64,000 nt of DNA. Origin: Undaria pinnatifida. Taxonomy: Eukaryota > Sar > Phaeophyceae > Laminariales > Alariaceae. This document shows positions 1-10,245 of this stretch, one piece after another. Below the pieces are notes generated by a model that saw nothing but the letters and a program-made list of their open reading frames with translations, was not told where the DNA came from and did not search any database. The stretch spans positions 3,126,206-3,190,205 of the forward strand of contig JABAKD010000021.1 of assembly GCA_012845835.1 (NCBI GenBank), in the 5' to 3' direction. Within the stretch, counting starts at the first letter, position 1, and every line of letters begins with the position of its first letter. Both the position numbers and the translations under genes were made by a program.

Positions 1-593
1 TTAAAAGAAAAGCAATGCATGAGATGGACACTGTCCCCGTTGATATTGCTCGACAATCAACCCAACGAAGCAGGCCGCAGCATCTCTCCATCCTTCTGGC
101 TGATTGGATGAGCGGGGTCACGGTGCAAGCGATCTTCTACGGCAAGAGTCAGTTTGATATTACTGAGAAGGTGAGGGGAAGTACTGTATATACTAAAGCG
201 TTGGAAATAGTGTACTCATTTCGTTCATGACCTAAGTTGTTTGACCGTAGACGTTCGAGCCCCTGCGATGCCGAGACGGGGCACATCAGGTTTTCATCGA
301 CCGGGCAGACATATTGCGCACCAAGCGCGCAGCGCCCGTGAGATGTTGTGACATCTATACCTGAGCTTTTGGTAGACGCGCATTTGTTCCATTCGCCGAC
401 GAGTGTGTCACATCCGATGGAGGCGCGGCACCTAACAATTCTCTGCGGCTCATGCCAAGCCACTAGAAGGGCGACGAGTTCGATATTTTGTACCGACTAG
501 GTTAAACGTGCGACACTACAAGAATAATTTTACCGCGCGGGCGTGGTACTGCAGGTTCTTACGTTGGATTCTGGACACCCACGGCTATGGTAG
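1..593. other. No supportable gene
   Basis: Only short, compositionally ordinary open frames are present. I recognise no domain, RNA or repeat. A GTTCGAGCC string near 250 resembles a Pol III B box but has no matching A box or tRNA fold. Confidence 0.4.
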
Positions 594-843
594 GACGCGT
601 GCTACGACAGAGGTGCACCACGGTTTTTCTGAGGTCCCTCAATTGTGAAGCTTAAGCCCCCCCCCAAAACCTGATTTGGAGAAAAACAAAACTACTGACC
701 GGATGAAACATCCCATGGCCGTACACGACGAGAATCATGCAAAAACAAAATGGTCTATATATTTCCGACGATTTCGGGTCAAGGGTCCCCGTCACTCCAA
801 ACCATTTGACACAAAAAGTGCTACCTCTATCGTAGCACGCGTC
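594..843 (+). mobile_element. MITE-A copy 1 (250 bp, inverted ends, 4-bp target duplication)
   Basis: The left end begins GACGCGTGCTACGACAGAGG and the right end is its inverted counterpart, finishing CCTCTATCGTAGCACGCGTC, so the ends form an imperfect terminal inverted repeat of about 24 bp. The four bases just outside each end are identical (GTAG at 590-593 and at 844-847), as expected of a target-site duplication. The interior has no coding capacity. Copies with the same ends and interior lie at 4114-4362 and 50511-50777, with inverted or diverged copies elsewhere. It is best read as a non-autonomous DNA transposon; the superfamily is not determined. Confidence 0.8.
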
Positions 844-1437
844 GTAGGGGGTTCCCTTCTGTTTTTGTTTTGGGTGGTGACTCGGGGTCTCTCCCTCGAG
901 CGACCCCCCGCTCCTCTTCGAACTTGAACTTTCGTGTTGTGTTGGTTTGGCGATATGAATTCGCAACGGAATGGTAGGCGACGCTGCGCCAAAACTAATC
1001 TCTGGAAGTATTTCTGTCCGTGAGGTCTAGAGTCACTCATGCGTGTGCTAAGAAGCCGCTATTAATAGGGAAAATGGGGGTGCCCCCCTACCGTAGCACA
1101 TTGGTCCCACCTCCGACCCGCGCGGCTAGGGCGGCTTCATGTGCCCCCCGCTGCAGTAGTTAGCATTCAGTTGCCTTCGACGCTCAAGGCATCCTACGCT
1201 ACAGATGAACGCTGCCGTTCTGAGGCCCGCTCGTCACTTTCAAAGCCCTACAGCTCACCCAACAACCAATCTTGTGTAAACTGAAAGATCAACTCGATGG
1301 TCATACCCATAGCCTAGCTATACATAGAACTCATTTTTTGAAGCCAAGAGTTTGACATTCCGAAGATTTCGGGTTAAGGAGCCCCGTCATGCAGCAGAAA
1401 CAATAATCTGCGAACGAACACGTTCTGCCGCTGACTG
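844..1437. other. Intergenic, degenerate repeat fragments
   Basis: No gene is supported. Around 1360-1400 there is a short stretch (a TTCGGGTTAAGGAGCCCCGT-type string) resembling the right half of MITE-A, so this is probably eroded repeat. Confidence 0.4.
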
Positions 1438-1676
1438 ATTCTACGATACGCCCCCCGCCAAACCAGCGGTTTTCTGCAGCAAACGTTTCGGGCTGCTCGA
1501 TACGAAGAAGGATGCTATGAAAAGTATGTTTTTACGTGTATTTTCTCGTTCGCGAAGGACTATCGACCAATGACGTCGGGGTGGCAAAGGGCACCGTATT
1601 TCGGGAGATACGGCCGTGGGCTTGTTTCAAAACCGGCGATTTCGGTAAAGAAAAGTTGGGGGGGCTACCGTAGAAT
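1438..1676 (+). mobile_element. MITE-B copy 1 (239 bp)
   Basis: The element begins ATTCTACGATACGCCCCCC and ends GGGGGGGCTACCGTAGAAT, an imperfect terminal inverted repeat. The reverse complement of 9358-9599 aligns along its whole length, sharing interior strings such as GGCTGCTCGA, AAAGGACTAT and GATGAC/AATGACGTCGGGGTGG. Two unlinked full-length copies with matching ends indicate a transposed unit. It encodes no protein. GACTG and GACTC flank this copy, a possible imperfect target duplication. Confidence 0.65.
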
Positions 1677-1803
1677 GACTCCGCTATCGCAGCCTTCTTC
1701 ACTCTTCCCCCTTTTGAAGCCCAAGCACGAGGGCTACGGTAGACGTGCACCGTTTTGGTTACTGGTGCTCGTCGTTGGAGGAGCCTAACACCTCACCCCC
1801 AGA

Positions 1804-2135
1804 GACGCGTGCTAAGGTAGAGGTAGCACTTTTTGGCTGAAGCACTTTCTGAACGACGGGGCTGCTCAGGCCACAACCCTTGGAAGGCCATTCTTGTTTT
1901 TAAATCCCCCCCCACACATTTTCAATGCATGCCTACAGTAGATCATGGGAGGTTTCATCGGATACTCCTTGCCTCCCACCCCTTTTCATCGGAAACTCCT
2001 TCCTCCTCCCTCCGCCCACCCCAGACAAGACAACCTTTTGGTAGAGGTACAGCACCAGTAAAATATTGAAGTATAGAGCTCATCAAGTGAGAAGTCCCAG
2101 GAAAATAAATGGTGCACCTTTACTGGTGCTGCTCG
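1804..2135 (-). mobile_element. MITE-A, diverged copy in reverse orientation
   Basis: It starts GACGCGTGCTAAGGTAGAGG and closes with a GGTGCACCTTTACTGGTGCT string, the inverted equivalent of the other family end. The interior string TAGAGCTCATCAAGTGAGAAG followed by AAATAAATGGTGCACC matches the reverse-orientation copies near 29.7 kb and 30.0 kb. It has more insertions than the 250 bp copies and the right edge is approximate. Confidence 0.5.
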
Positions 2136-3684
2136 CTTGACGAGCGTCGTGCCTCAAACGGTTTTGCCGAAACAAGTGGACGTTCGACCCAATGAATAAA
2201 CCCATGCATGCCTACCGTAGGTATTGCAAAGCATTCGTATTACAAAACAAGATAATGCATGTCATTTCGACCGTTTTCTTGACAGGTTAGGAGCCTCGTC
2301 ATGCAGGAAATTAGTGAGGTCAGTCTGATATCATTTCCTTTATCGTAGACACGTAGTCAATGGGCTGCCTCGCACGAGGTAGTCTACAGGTATTTTAGGT
2401 TGCCCCCGCGTCTCACGAGATGAGAGCAAAACGGTAGGGGGGGGGGAAGGACGGGCGGGGGAGGGGGGGTACGACCGTTTTCACCCTGTAAGGTAGGCAA
2501 CTCGCGCGAGTGTCACTCAACAGCTGACACCAAAAAAAAACTATCTAGTTGGCGTAGTGCAATAAGTTGTTTTCCTCGGCCGTGAATAAGACGGAACCAA
2601 AGAACATCAAGAAAAAAGAACAGACTGCGTGGAAAAACAAAAAGGGTAGCGCCACGCCAGGCACAGAACCACTGAGACAAGAGACCTTCAAAGTTACCCC
2701 CCTACAATAGCACCTTAGTCGGGTGACAACGTTGACAGCGGCGTTCATGACCCCCCAGTTAAACCCGTTTTATCCCACTATGGTACCCGGAGTTGTTGGA
2801 GACAATTCCCTGGGATTCAGATTGGGGTTTATTTCCGGAGTCAGATTGGGTTTTATTTCCGCAGTAGAAGTTGGTCATAAAAGAGTGTGGTCCCACACAG
2901 ATCGTGCCCCCCTTACACTCACAGTAGCGCAAACAATTTTTCCGGGGTTCCCCACCCGAGGAGCTCTAAAAGAAAAGGATAAATAGTATCTGGATTAATC
3001 CTTTGACACAGGTACCAAAACAAGAAATATTGCAGGTCAAGAATGGCATTCCGACACGATGGTGGGATGAACTGTCCCGCAATCCAGTAAACGCTTCACC
3101 CTGACAGCTCTTCTACCGCGGTATCATAACATCAACCGATTTTCTTGTCGTTTGGTTTTGCCGCCCCGCTATTTGCAGTTTGAGTTCCAACGCCGATCGC
3201 TCACGAACATCTCCGAATGTTACAGATGTGTGCAACGATGGAGGTAGCATGCTGAATGACGGGGATATTTAAGCCAAAAATCGGCGGAATGGCATTGTGT
3301 TTTAGTATTTTCGTTTTTGTTTTGTACCCAGGCCCCATGGGTTCCTTCATTGGGCAGCACTTCAAGTGTACTCAAAATACGCTTTTGGCTTAGAAGGAAA
3401 AAAAGCTCCTTAATAGGTTAGGAGACCCAGAAAGAAACATAACACACCCTGCAAGTGTCAAGGAACAGCACCAAGGCAACGCCAGTAGCGGTACAGCCGC
3501 CGCTCCGCCCGTGGCACACGTTTCACACGTCTAGCTGCCCCGTGTATTACCCACAACAGCGCTACTATTACAGTAGAGTACAACTACTGCTTCTGATGTG
3601 CTTCAGGGTTACCGCCTACCCGGTCTACCACTGTTGGTATACTCTAACCACACTACCCCGGTGGGGTTATTCCGTTAATTGCAG
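2136..3684. other. Intergenic, decayed MITE-A-like fragments; no gene
   Basis: G-rich runs at 2437-2470 and short strings such as CATGCCTACCGTAGG (2210) and CCCCATGGGTTCCTTCAT (3335) recur in MITE-A-like copies near 29.6, 40.7 and 54.1 kb. No open frame here has a recognisable domain. A short frame at 3455-3691 is rich in Tyr and aromatic residues but unsupported. Confidence 0.4.
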
Positions 3685-3916
3685 GCGATGATGACAACCG
3701 CGACGGCGCTTTTCATGCTCCCGACGGCCCTCATTTTCCCAACGCTCTTGAGAGAGGCAAACACGCCGCCGGCGTCGGTCACTCTTAGGACAAAAGACGC
3801 CCCCCGTCCCGAGCAGCATAATCAGCACGGCGTCAGGGACCGCAGCATGACCGAACGAAGCTTAGACGACATACTCGGAGAAGACAGCGAAGATTCCGAA
3901 GAAGCGTTGGAGGCAG
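3685..3916 (+). CDS. Candidate exon: membrane or signal segment plus acidic tail
   Basis: A pyrimidine-containing stretch ending AATTGCAG precedes the segment, and GCAG followed by GTGAGC ends it, so it looks like an exon with good acceptor and donor. The frame starts with MMTTATALFMLPTALIFPTLL, a hydrophobic stretch that could be a signal peptide or membrane anchor. A polar part follows, then a strongly acidic tail (SLDDILGEDSEDSEEALEAG). The first ATG lies three bases into the segment, so it could also be a first coding exon. Two decayed relatives of the tail-and-donor region lie at about 4841-5030 and 5330-5500. I do not recognise the protein. Exon status is inferred from splice-site consensus and from the paralogous copies only. 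Confidence 0.35.
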
Positions 3917-4113
3917 GTGAGCGTTGTTAGACGTGAGTCCCATGCTGTCGAAATCCCCTATTATCCACGACCTACGTCAATTTGTAGGACGTTTTGAAAG
4001 GGGACCGTGCTAAAGCATCAATCATCAGGTGTATATGTGTATATCATTGTCGGAGGGTATCGGCTGCAATGGGGCCCATATCAACTCAGACGACGCAGTC
4101 GACGAGGAGACCG

Positions 4114-4362
4114 GACGCGTGCTACGATATAGAGGTGCACCACTTTGTTTCTGAGGCTCCTCAATTTGGGAGCTTAACATCCCTCCCAATAACTGATTTG
4201 GAGAAAAACTAAAACTTCTACCGGATAAAACAGCACATGGCCTAGGTACACAAGGAGAATGATGCGAAAAAAAGGCCCATTTCCGACAACTGTTGGCTAA
4301 GTAGCACCATTATGCACAAACCATTTCAGTCGAAACGTGATACCTCTGTCGTAGCACGCGTC
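4114..4362 (+). mobile_element. MITE-A copy 2 (249 bp)
   Basis: The left end is GACGCGTGCTACGATATAGAGG and the right end is CCTCTGTCGTAGCACGCGTC. The interior aligns with 594-843 (TTTCTGAGG..CCTCAATTTG, GATTTGGAGAAAAAC). The flanking tetranucleotides are ACCG (4110-4113) and AACG (4363-4366), a target duplication with one mismatch. The copy is non-coding. Confidence 0.8.
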
Positions 4363-4840
4363 AACGAAGTTTTCGATTCAGCAATATGTGCAGAGTACTG
4401 TCGTTAGCCGTGGATCCCAGACTCGCAAATTCGTATATTGCACTCATGGCAAACAGAAAGCTGTCTCGTCCCCAGCCACACACGTGCTTTTGGGAGGGGC
4501 CGGGGGGCGAAGGGGGTGAAAACAAAATATCACGAGAATCCATGCTTGCGCGATTTCACCGATCGCAATTTGACCTAAGTTATCTCAGACGGACACACTT
4601 CACGAGGGGAACGAGTATTTGGAAAAAGCTATCTTCTTACAGGTGACTAAAGCGTCGGGCAGCCAATCCAACGCATCCAACTTCGGAGGCTACGTGATCT
4701 ATGGCACTCTTCAATAGACCACGCTTTCACAGTGCCCGGGTGGTCCTGTGGAGAGTGCTATGCAGGCAACGAGTGACTAAGTGGTCCAGTGGATATAGCT
4801 ATATCACCAAAAGGCGCAGCACGTCAGCGTTCTGAAGCTT
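4363..4840. other. No supportable gene
   Basis: Mixed-composition sequence. An 86-codon open frame at 4386-4646 shows no recognisable motif. Two similar 'GTGGTCC..GTGGA' phrases near 4735 and 4780 hint at a small duplication. Confidence 0.35.
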
Positions 4841-5030
4841 CTCACTCGAACGCGTTTATAAAAGATTGCGTAGCAACACACGTGTCAAGGACACTCAACG
4901 GTAGCTCGACGTCATCGGGCGCACAAGTACCCAGCTTGACGTAGACGACATACTCGACAACGAAAAGGGATATTAGAATGATGCATTGGTTGTAGGTGGG
5001 CGTCGGTTGCTGTGAGTCCCTGCAATAGAC
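4841..5030 (+). pseudogene. Decayed copy of the 3685-3916 exon
   Basis: The phrase around 4932-4965 (CTTGACGTAGACGACATACTCG) parallels the acidic-tail coding stretch at 3859-3880 (AGCTTAGACGACATACTCGG). Further downstream both have a similar donor region (GCAGGTGAGCG..GTGAGTCCC against GTAGGTGGGCG..GTGAGTCCC). The frame carries stops, so it cannot make the same peptide. The resemblance was judged by eye. Confidence 0.4.
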
Positions 5031-5329
5031 TCTCAAACTCACATATTAATTGACCGACAAACAATATCCACAATCACACCCGCCCCAATTCCTGCGATAG
5101 CCAAAAGGCACCATACTAAAATAACATCGGATACAGTTTATACATATCGTTGTTGGACGACGTCGGTCCAAGCATAACTCAGCATAACCCTTCGAGGGGC
5201 CAGGTGCACACCTTTCGCAAATAGAGCAATCGAGGTCTTGCTGCCCGTCCAGTTCAGCATGAGCACGTAGAAGCACGGCCAGGCTCGCTCGACTTGTTGC
5301 ATCGTGGCGCGCGGACGCCACATCTGCCA

Positions 5330-5500
5330 TCACCCGTTCCAATCCAGCGGCTCGCGTCAGGTTGTGTGACCGATGCTGCAACCGTCATTTTCATTAGACA
5401 GGGTTTTCCGGCTGAATCTCCAGAGAGGTTAAACTTGGACGACGTACTCTGACGAAGAGAAAAGAGAACGCTTGCCACGGTAAGGGCAGATCTTCTTGAT
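5330..5500 (+). pseudogene. Second decayed copy of the same exon
   Basis: The phrase AACTTGGACGACGTACTCTG near 5430, followed by a purine-rich acidic-coding stretch and CACGGTAAGGGC, again resembles the 3' half and donor of the 3685-3916 exon. The frame is broken. With the copy at 4841-5030 it suggests a small tandem exon family. Confidence 0.3.
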
Positions 5501-5589
5501 TTCCATGAGATTCCTTTCTGGTTGACGGAGCTATTCAGCTGAGGGACTACAGTAGTACCTAACATCGTTGTGTTTCGCAATAATAGCGT

Positions 5590-5735
5590 TCGGCGTTTTA
5601 ATTCTAGGGGGTGGGAATGTTTGTCGGATTGCACTTTCATCTTTCCCAAAGTCTTTACTTGCTTGGATGGGGTATTCTCTAGAGCTCCTCATGCGAGGAG
5701 CCTCTGAAATAGATGGTGCTGCCCATACCGAAGCT
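5590..5735 (-). mobile_element. MITE-A-like fragment, reverse orientation
   Basis: TTGCACTTTCATCTTT, GGATGGGGTATTCTCTAGAG, CTCCTCATGCGAGGAGCC and AAATAGATGGTGCTGCC follow the same order as the reverse-orientation MITE-A copy at 54015-54273. The terminal repeats are not recognisable, so this is a truncated relic. Confidence 0.4.
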
Positions 5736-6029
5736 TTCCTCAAAGAAATTCGTGAAACACGTGTCATATTCTTTGAGACTCACCTCATGGGGGGCCCTAC
5801 ATTTCACCCAACAAGCAATCAATTTTTTTGTGTTGGTGTAACGGGTTGGGTTGCGTTGGTATAAATAGACGATTTCGGACAATGACAAATGACAATGACA
5901 ATGCTGCGACTTGCTTGAGTTGAAGAGGCCCGTCCGCACGGAACAGTTTGGTTGAGAAACTGGCACGTGGTAGGGTGGAAGTGCTCCATCTTTTTTTCTG
6001 GGACTGATTGCTTGAGGAGCTTTGTATTG

Positions 6030-6190
6030 AAGTGCCTCAAACACGGGGTAGCCTAGATCATCATATGGTGGAGCATGTCGAGGTGGGAGCCGTCGATGGG
6101 CCCTCGGAACCATTCGTAAGACAGGTACAAGTATCGATTATCATTCTTTCTGCCGAAGAAAGGAAAACCACTCTCAACATGCAATTAGTC
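6030..6190 (-). repeat. Repeat family R, copy A
   Basis: The reverse complement aligns with 33130-33277 and 39575-39733, sharing GGTTCCGAGGGCCCATCGAC, GGCTCCCACCTCGACATG and TTCTTCGGCAGA. The stretch is open on both strands in equivalent frames of the copies: one strand reads FRGPIDGSHLDM, the other VEVGAVDGPSE. No domain can be assigned with confidence. Confidence 0.6.
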
Positions 6191-7403
6191 AAAGGGGGCT
6201 CAACCCGAAAATATCGAAGATTATGACCGCGAACCATATCACAGGTTCTACTCTACCATCTCCGTAAATTATGTGCAGTCACACACATCAGAATACGTAC
6301 ATGTTAAATATTATCTTCGATTTTTGTTGGCTCGCTGCTCTCCGGCGGCCCCGGCATCCGAGTGTTTTTTCTCGCACTTTCGGCCGCGGGGCAAGCTAGC
6401 CTGCCATGGGTACATTGTGAAACATGTCTGGATCTCGGCCGGGCTCCGTGGCGGCGCTCGGCGCATTGAACGTCGCTTAGCTGGCTCTATTTGGCAAGGG
6501 ATTGCGCTCCGCCTCTCTGAGACGAGCAGGCCACTGGAACACCGCAAAATGTTTTTCAAATTTTGACATTTTGATATACTTTTACCATTTTTGTTCTTCG
6601 TTGTTTTGTTCGTAAACATATGGCCCGCTACTCAACTAGCCTCAGCAGCAGCACAGCAGCAGTAGCAGCAACTTCCCGGACTAAAATAACCTCAAAGAAC
6701 CACAACAGCATCAGTAGAAGCAGCAGTAGTAGCAGCAGTACACATGTGGATCGGATTGGTGTGGTAGTTGGGGGCGCGTCGCCCTGGGCCGTTTCGACCC
6801 CGGATCTCGACGTGGGTGCGTGAGCATGGGTGTAGACAAGGGTAAACCGAACGGCGCTCTCCCGCCGCGCGGGCGGCCGCTCGTCGAGGCAGGAGCGAAA
6901 GCGTCTGTGAACATGGTCGACCCGGTGTGTTAATTTTCTCTTGCCGGGTAACTAGACGTGTCTGAATGTAATGACCGTTGTTAATTCAACAAAAAGACAT
7001 ATCCCGGTATTATATTTTCGGACACAGCGGATACCAGCAGGAGGAGGCTAGGAGGTAAAGGCCGGGAGCAGCCGGGCGTTGAAACGAGCGCCATCGGCCT
7101 CTCTCCGCGCGGGAGACGGGGCTCACAGGGACATAGAGCGGGGAAAACTTGGAAGATGGCGCCAAGCGCGGCGAGGGTGGCATCGCGAGCGCAGCATGCA
7201 CGCGAGTCTCGACCAGGCCAAATATTTAGTTTTGGGCAGAGTGGAACCATGGGCAGGATTTGAGGATATGTGACTCCTTAGTAGCGATAGCCAAACTCAG
7301 AAAAATACACGGTGCCGCTGTGCCGAAAATCAGGTACAGTTCTATTTCAGCGTTTGCCACGCGCCCAGGACGCCATCTGATTGGCTGGGTGGATCGGTTT
7401 TAG
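6191..7403. other. Intergenic, including a CAG-rich patch
   Basis: Positions 6643-6745 are rich in CAG/AGC trinucleotides, giving Ser- or Gln-type frames. The GC-rich stretch 6770-7210 has overlapping open frames on both strands typical of GC-rich non-coding DNA. No domain is recognisable. Confidence 0.4.
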
Positions 7404-7844
7404 GTGTGTTGCTATTATCGTACATGCACATACATTTATGACCACATACATGCGTCAGGTGGTGGCGGGTTCAGCCGGGAACACTATCGATCTAGCTCTA
7501 TTTTCTACGGGGATAAACGAGGAGTACATCAAGGTTCGGTTCCCCTCGAACACAGTACCAAAGCGTTGAACACTACCTCCAAGTTATGGGAAATCCTAGC
7601 ACGTACGCCACACGTACAACACATACATACCGAAATTGATGCCGCCAACCAAATAATTATTGTACAGCATCCAAAAGCAACTGATATTGGCTGGTCAACC
7701 CTACCAAGTAAGTGCAATAACATAAAAGACGCACTATATAGCAACGAGCACTACTCCAAGCACGGTACACAGCATTCCCTGACCACTAATAACGCGTTTG
7801 CGCGTAAATCATCATTACAACGTGCACCCACCGCTTCCTTTTGA
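7404..7844 (+). CDS. Hypothetical open frame, 146 codons
   Basis: The middle of this frame (LWEILARTPHVQHIHTEIDA, then NQIIIVQHPKATDIGWSTLP) has a plausible protein-like composition. A good donor-like string (CCAAGTAAGTGC) falls inside it near 7706, so any real exon may stop there. The first part of the frame overlaps another open frame at 7381-7569. There is no recognised family, no close copy in the window and no obvious start context. It may be chance; the call rests only on length and composition. Confidence 0.2.
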   Translation: MCCYYRTCTYIYDHIHASGGGGFSREHYRSSSIFYGDKRGVHQGSVPLEHSTKALNTTSKLWEILARTPHVQHIHTEIDAANQIIIVQHPKATDIGWSTLPSKCNNIKDALYSNEHYSKHGTQHSLTTNNAFARKSSLQRAPTASF

Positions 7845-8060
7845 TTTCTACTCTTTCTTTGGAGCAACTATCTCATGCTACACGTTTCCCTTAAGAAGAG
7901 CAGTAGTGGGTTTTATCTGTGTGAGCACGCGTAACACCATTTTAGTAGGTGGAATTTTGCTTTTTTTACGTGTGTTACCGGCGTCCCCCTTATCGCCGTG
8001 CGACGCCCCCTGGATTTCACGTTACCTGCACCTTGAGGGGGAGCGTTGTACCACATAGTA

Positions 8061-9350
8061 ACTCAGATTTGTTCACAGACATAAACCAACATTCTCCCTG
8101 CCTGTGTGCACGTCATGATAACGTTCATTTAAAGAGCACCATCCAAAGCCTTGTTTATTCAATCAAAGCACATGCCTCAAATATCCAGTGTCGATTTCTC
8201 AACAACACTGCCTCTGCTCCAAGACCCTGAATATTGATACCCAATGCCGTAGCTAGCGGAATTAAACTGCAGTAATCGTAGCGGAAATCGCTGATGAGAA
8301 TATGGGCGATCAAACGTGCAGTAGGATTAATCCGTGTAAGACCAAAACGAAAAACTCTAGACTGTGGTACAATAAATGAAGCCGAACATTACCTCCAAAC
8401 CACCAATAATTCACCTTAAATTATCATACTCCCAAGCCTTCGATCAAGAAAATTCGATGCTGAAATCAAGAAAACAAAAATCGAGATTCGGCATCCAATA
8501 TTGTTCCCCCAAGTTGATGTACTTCTAAATCCTCGATCAAGCAAAATTCTGGTTCGGTGGTAGATGCTCTCGTTTTCAACATGCCCTAGGCAAAATGAAA
8601 AATATTAAAACCATTAGTATCAAGGCAGACACGAGTTCGATTATCGGACATTGATATAAGCACATTGTGAATTCTTCATTCCCCCTGCTCGTGACAACTG
8701 TCATGATAATGCTCATTCCATCCTATACATTAATGCAGACACAAAAATATAACCCTCGAAATTATACAAAGTGTAAGGTCATCGCCTTCAACTATTATTT
8801 CATGATCCAAAAAAATCAGCTAAGATATTTCTCCCCCACTCCGGAGTCAAGCCACATTTTGTCCAACCAGTCCCGCTCTGGTTTAGTCCACGCCGAGCTT
8901 TCAACACGCGTTGGTGTTACAAGGCACTTTGATCCTGACATGTGCTTCTTTTACTATGGAAGCCAGCATTGGTCATACCTGCCTACTCTACCTGCTCAAC
9001 GCGGAGGTTTCCTTTCAAAATTGTCATCAAGCATCCTACCAGCACTCGAACAGACCAGTCGCCCTCCGGATCACAATCTTGTCGAACTTGCGGAGTTTGA
9101 GACCTTTCTCGAGCGGGTTTCTTCCACCTGTAATATTAATCAGTAATATGGGTTATGAAAAATGCGTCGTTAGCCTCCTTCTGCAGATTCAACCATCAAA
9201 TACCCGCAGAAATACCAACATATCCTAGTTTCTGATCTTAATATTGGCCATATTATCCATTTTCAGGCATTCAACACTGTAATGAAGATACTAATATCAA
9301 ACATCAATATCAAAAGCTCCCCAAAACAACCTATCTATATAATATCCCAG
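8061..9350 (-). repeat. AT-rich dispersed repeat family E, longest copy
   Basis: The reverse complement of 8061-8520 aligns with 27555-28066 (shared: ATCGAAGGCTTGGGAGTAT, TTTGATCGCCCATATT, ATGAACGTTATCATG). The reverse complement of 8670-9350 aligns with 38830-39437 (shared: GGTTGAATCTGCAG, ACTCCGGAG, CATTATCATG). The element is internally repetitive, since a diverged TTGATCGAAGGCTTGG..ATTATTGG phrase occurs more than once. Open frames at 8667-9146 and 8911-9228 lie inside it and are probably incidental. Class unknown. Confidence 0.6.
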
Positions 9351-9357
9351 GAGAGTT

Positions 9358-9599
9358 ATTCTACGGTAGTCCCCCCAACGCTTCTTCAACGAAATCGCAT
9401 GTTTTGAAACCAGCTCCCGGCCGTACCTCATGAAATATGGTGGCCCTTGCCACCACCCCGAGGTCATCGCTCAATAGTCCTTTGCAACCAAGGAAATACA
9501 TGAAGATATTTTCTATATAACATCATTCCTAGTGTCGAGCAGCCATGAAACGTTCGTTAAAAAGAAAATCGCTGGTTTGGGGGGGGGCTATCGTAGAAT
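9358..9599 (-). mobile_element. MITE-B copy 2 (242 bp)
   Basis: It is bounded by ATTCTACGGTAGTCCCCCC and GGGGGGGGCTATCGTAGAAT, inverted ends matching the copy at 1438-1676, and the whole interior aligns in reverse. It sits immediately beside the end of the family E repeat. Non-coding. Confidence 0.65.
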
Positions 9600-10245
9600 C
9601 AGTCAGGAGCCAGGTAATGTACTCGGTCGAGCAACATTCGATAGTCAAATCAGGAAGGAAAACTCTCTAGTTTCAGTGTCAAACGCTCCCAAACACAATC
9701 AATACCATATCTCCAAATACTAGTAACTTGAGGTCCGTGGGGGAAATTCAATAGTGGAATGAAAACCAAAATTTCAGTACCCAATGCTCGTAAAAACAAC
9801 CAATACGTTACCTTCAGGTACTGTACTTAAAATCCGCGGGCAAAACTCAAAATAAATGCTTGTATTCTTCGTTCGTTCGTACATAACCTGTAACATGTGA
9901 TCACCTGTGGAGTATGTCAGCCATATATTAGTCTACCCTTCACACCCGATCACTCGATTTTGAACACAATGGCGGGGGGGGGGTTGAACACAATCCTATC
10001 ATTCACCATTGCCCAGTATGAGAACGTCAATGAACAACAATTTGACATATACCAGGTACTATATTTTTGCAGGCATAACATCAGGCAGGGTTGGAACTCA
10101 GTCGTGTGTTAAAAGCATGACCGCGCTATCCATCATTTCTCGTTTTGGCAGAGGTACACACTACTGTGTTTTAGCAACAAAATGAAGGATGAATTAATAT
10201 ATGTGAACTTTTCCGGGCAAACTAAAGAAGATCGTGCCACCCCGA
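9600..10245. other. No supportable gene
   Basis: AT-rich unique sequence with a short G run near 9973. Two phrases (ACTAGTAACTTGAGGTCCGTGG near 9720 and TGTACTTAAAATCCGCGGGC near 9825) look like a weak local duplication. No gene is supported. Confidence 0.35.

Noticed and set aside
6030-6190. Harbinger-type transposase fragment suggested by FRGPIDGSHLDM
   Set aside because: The resemblance is limited to a few residues, no other catalytic motif is present, and the opposite strand is equally open.
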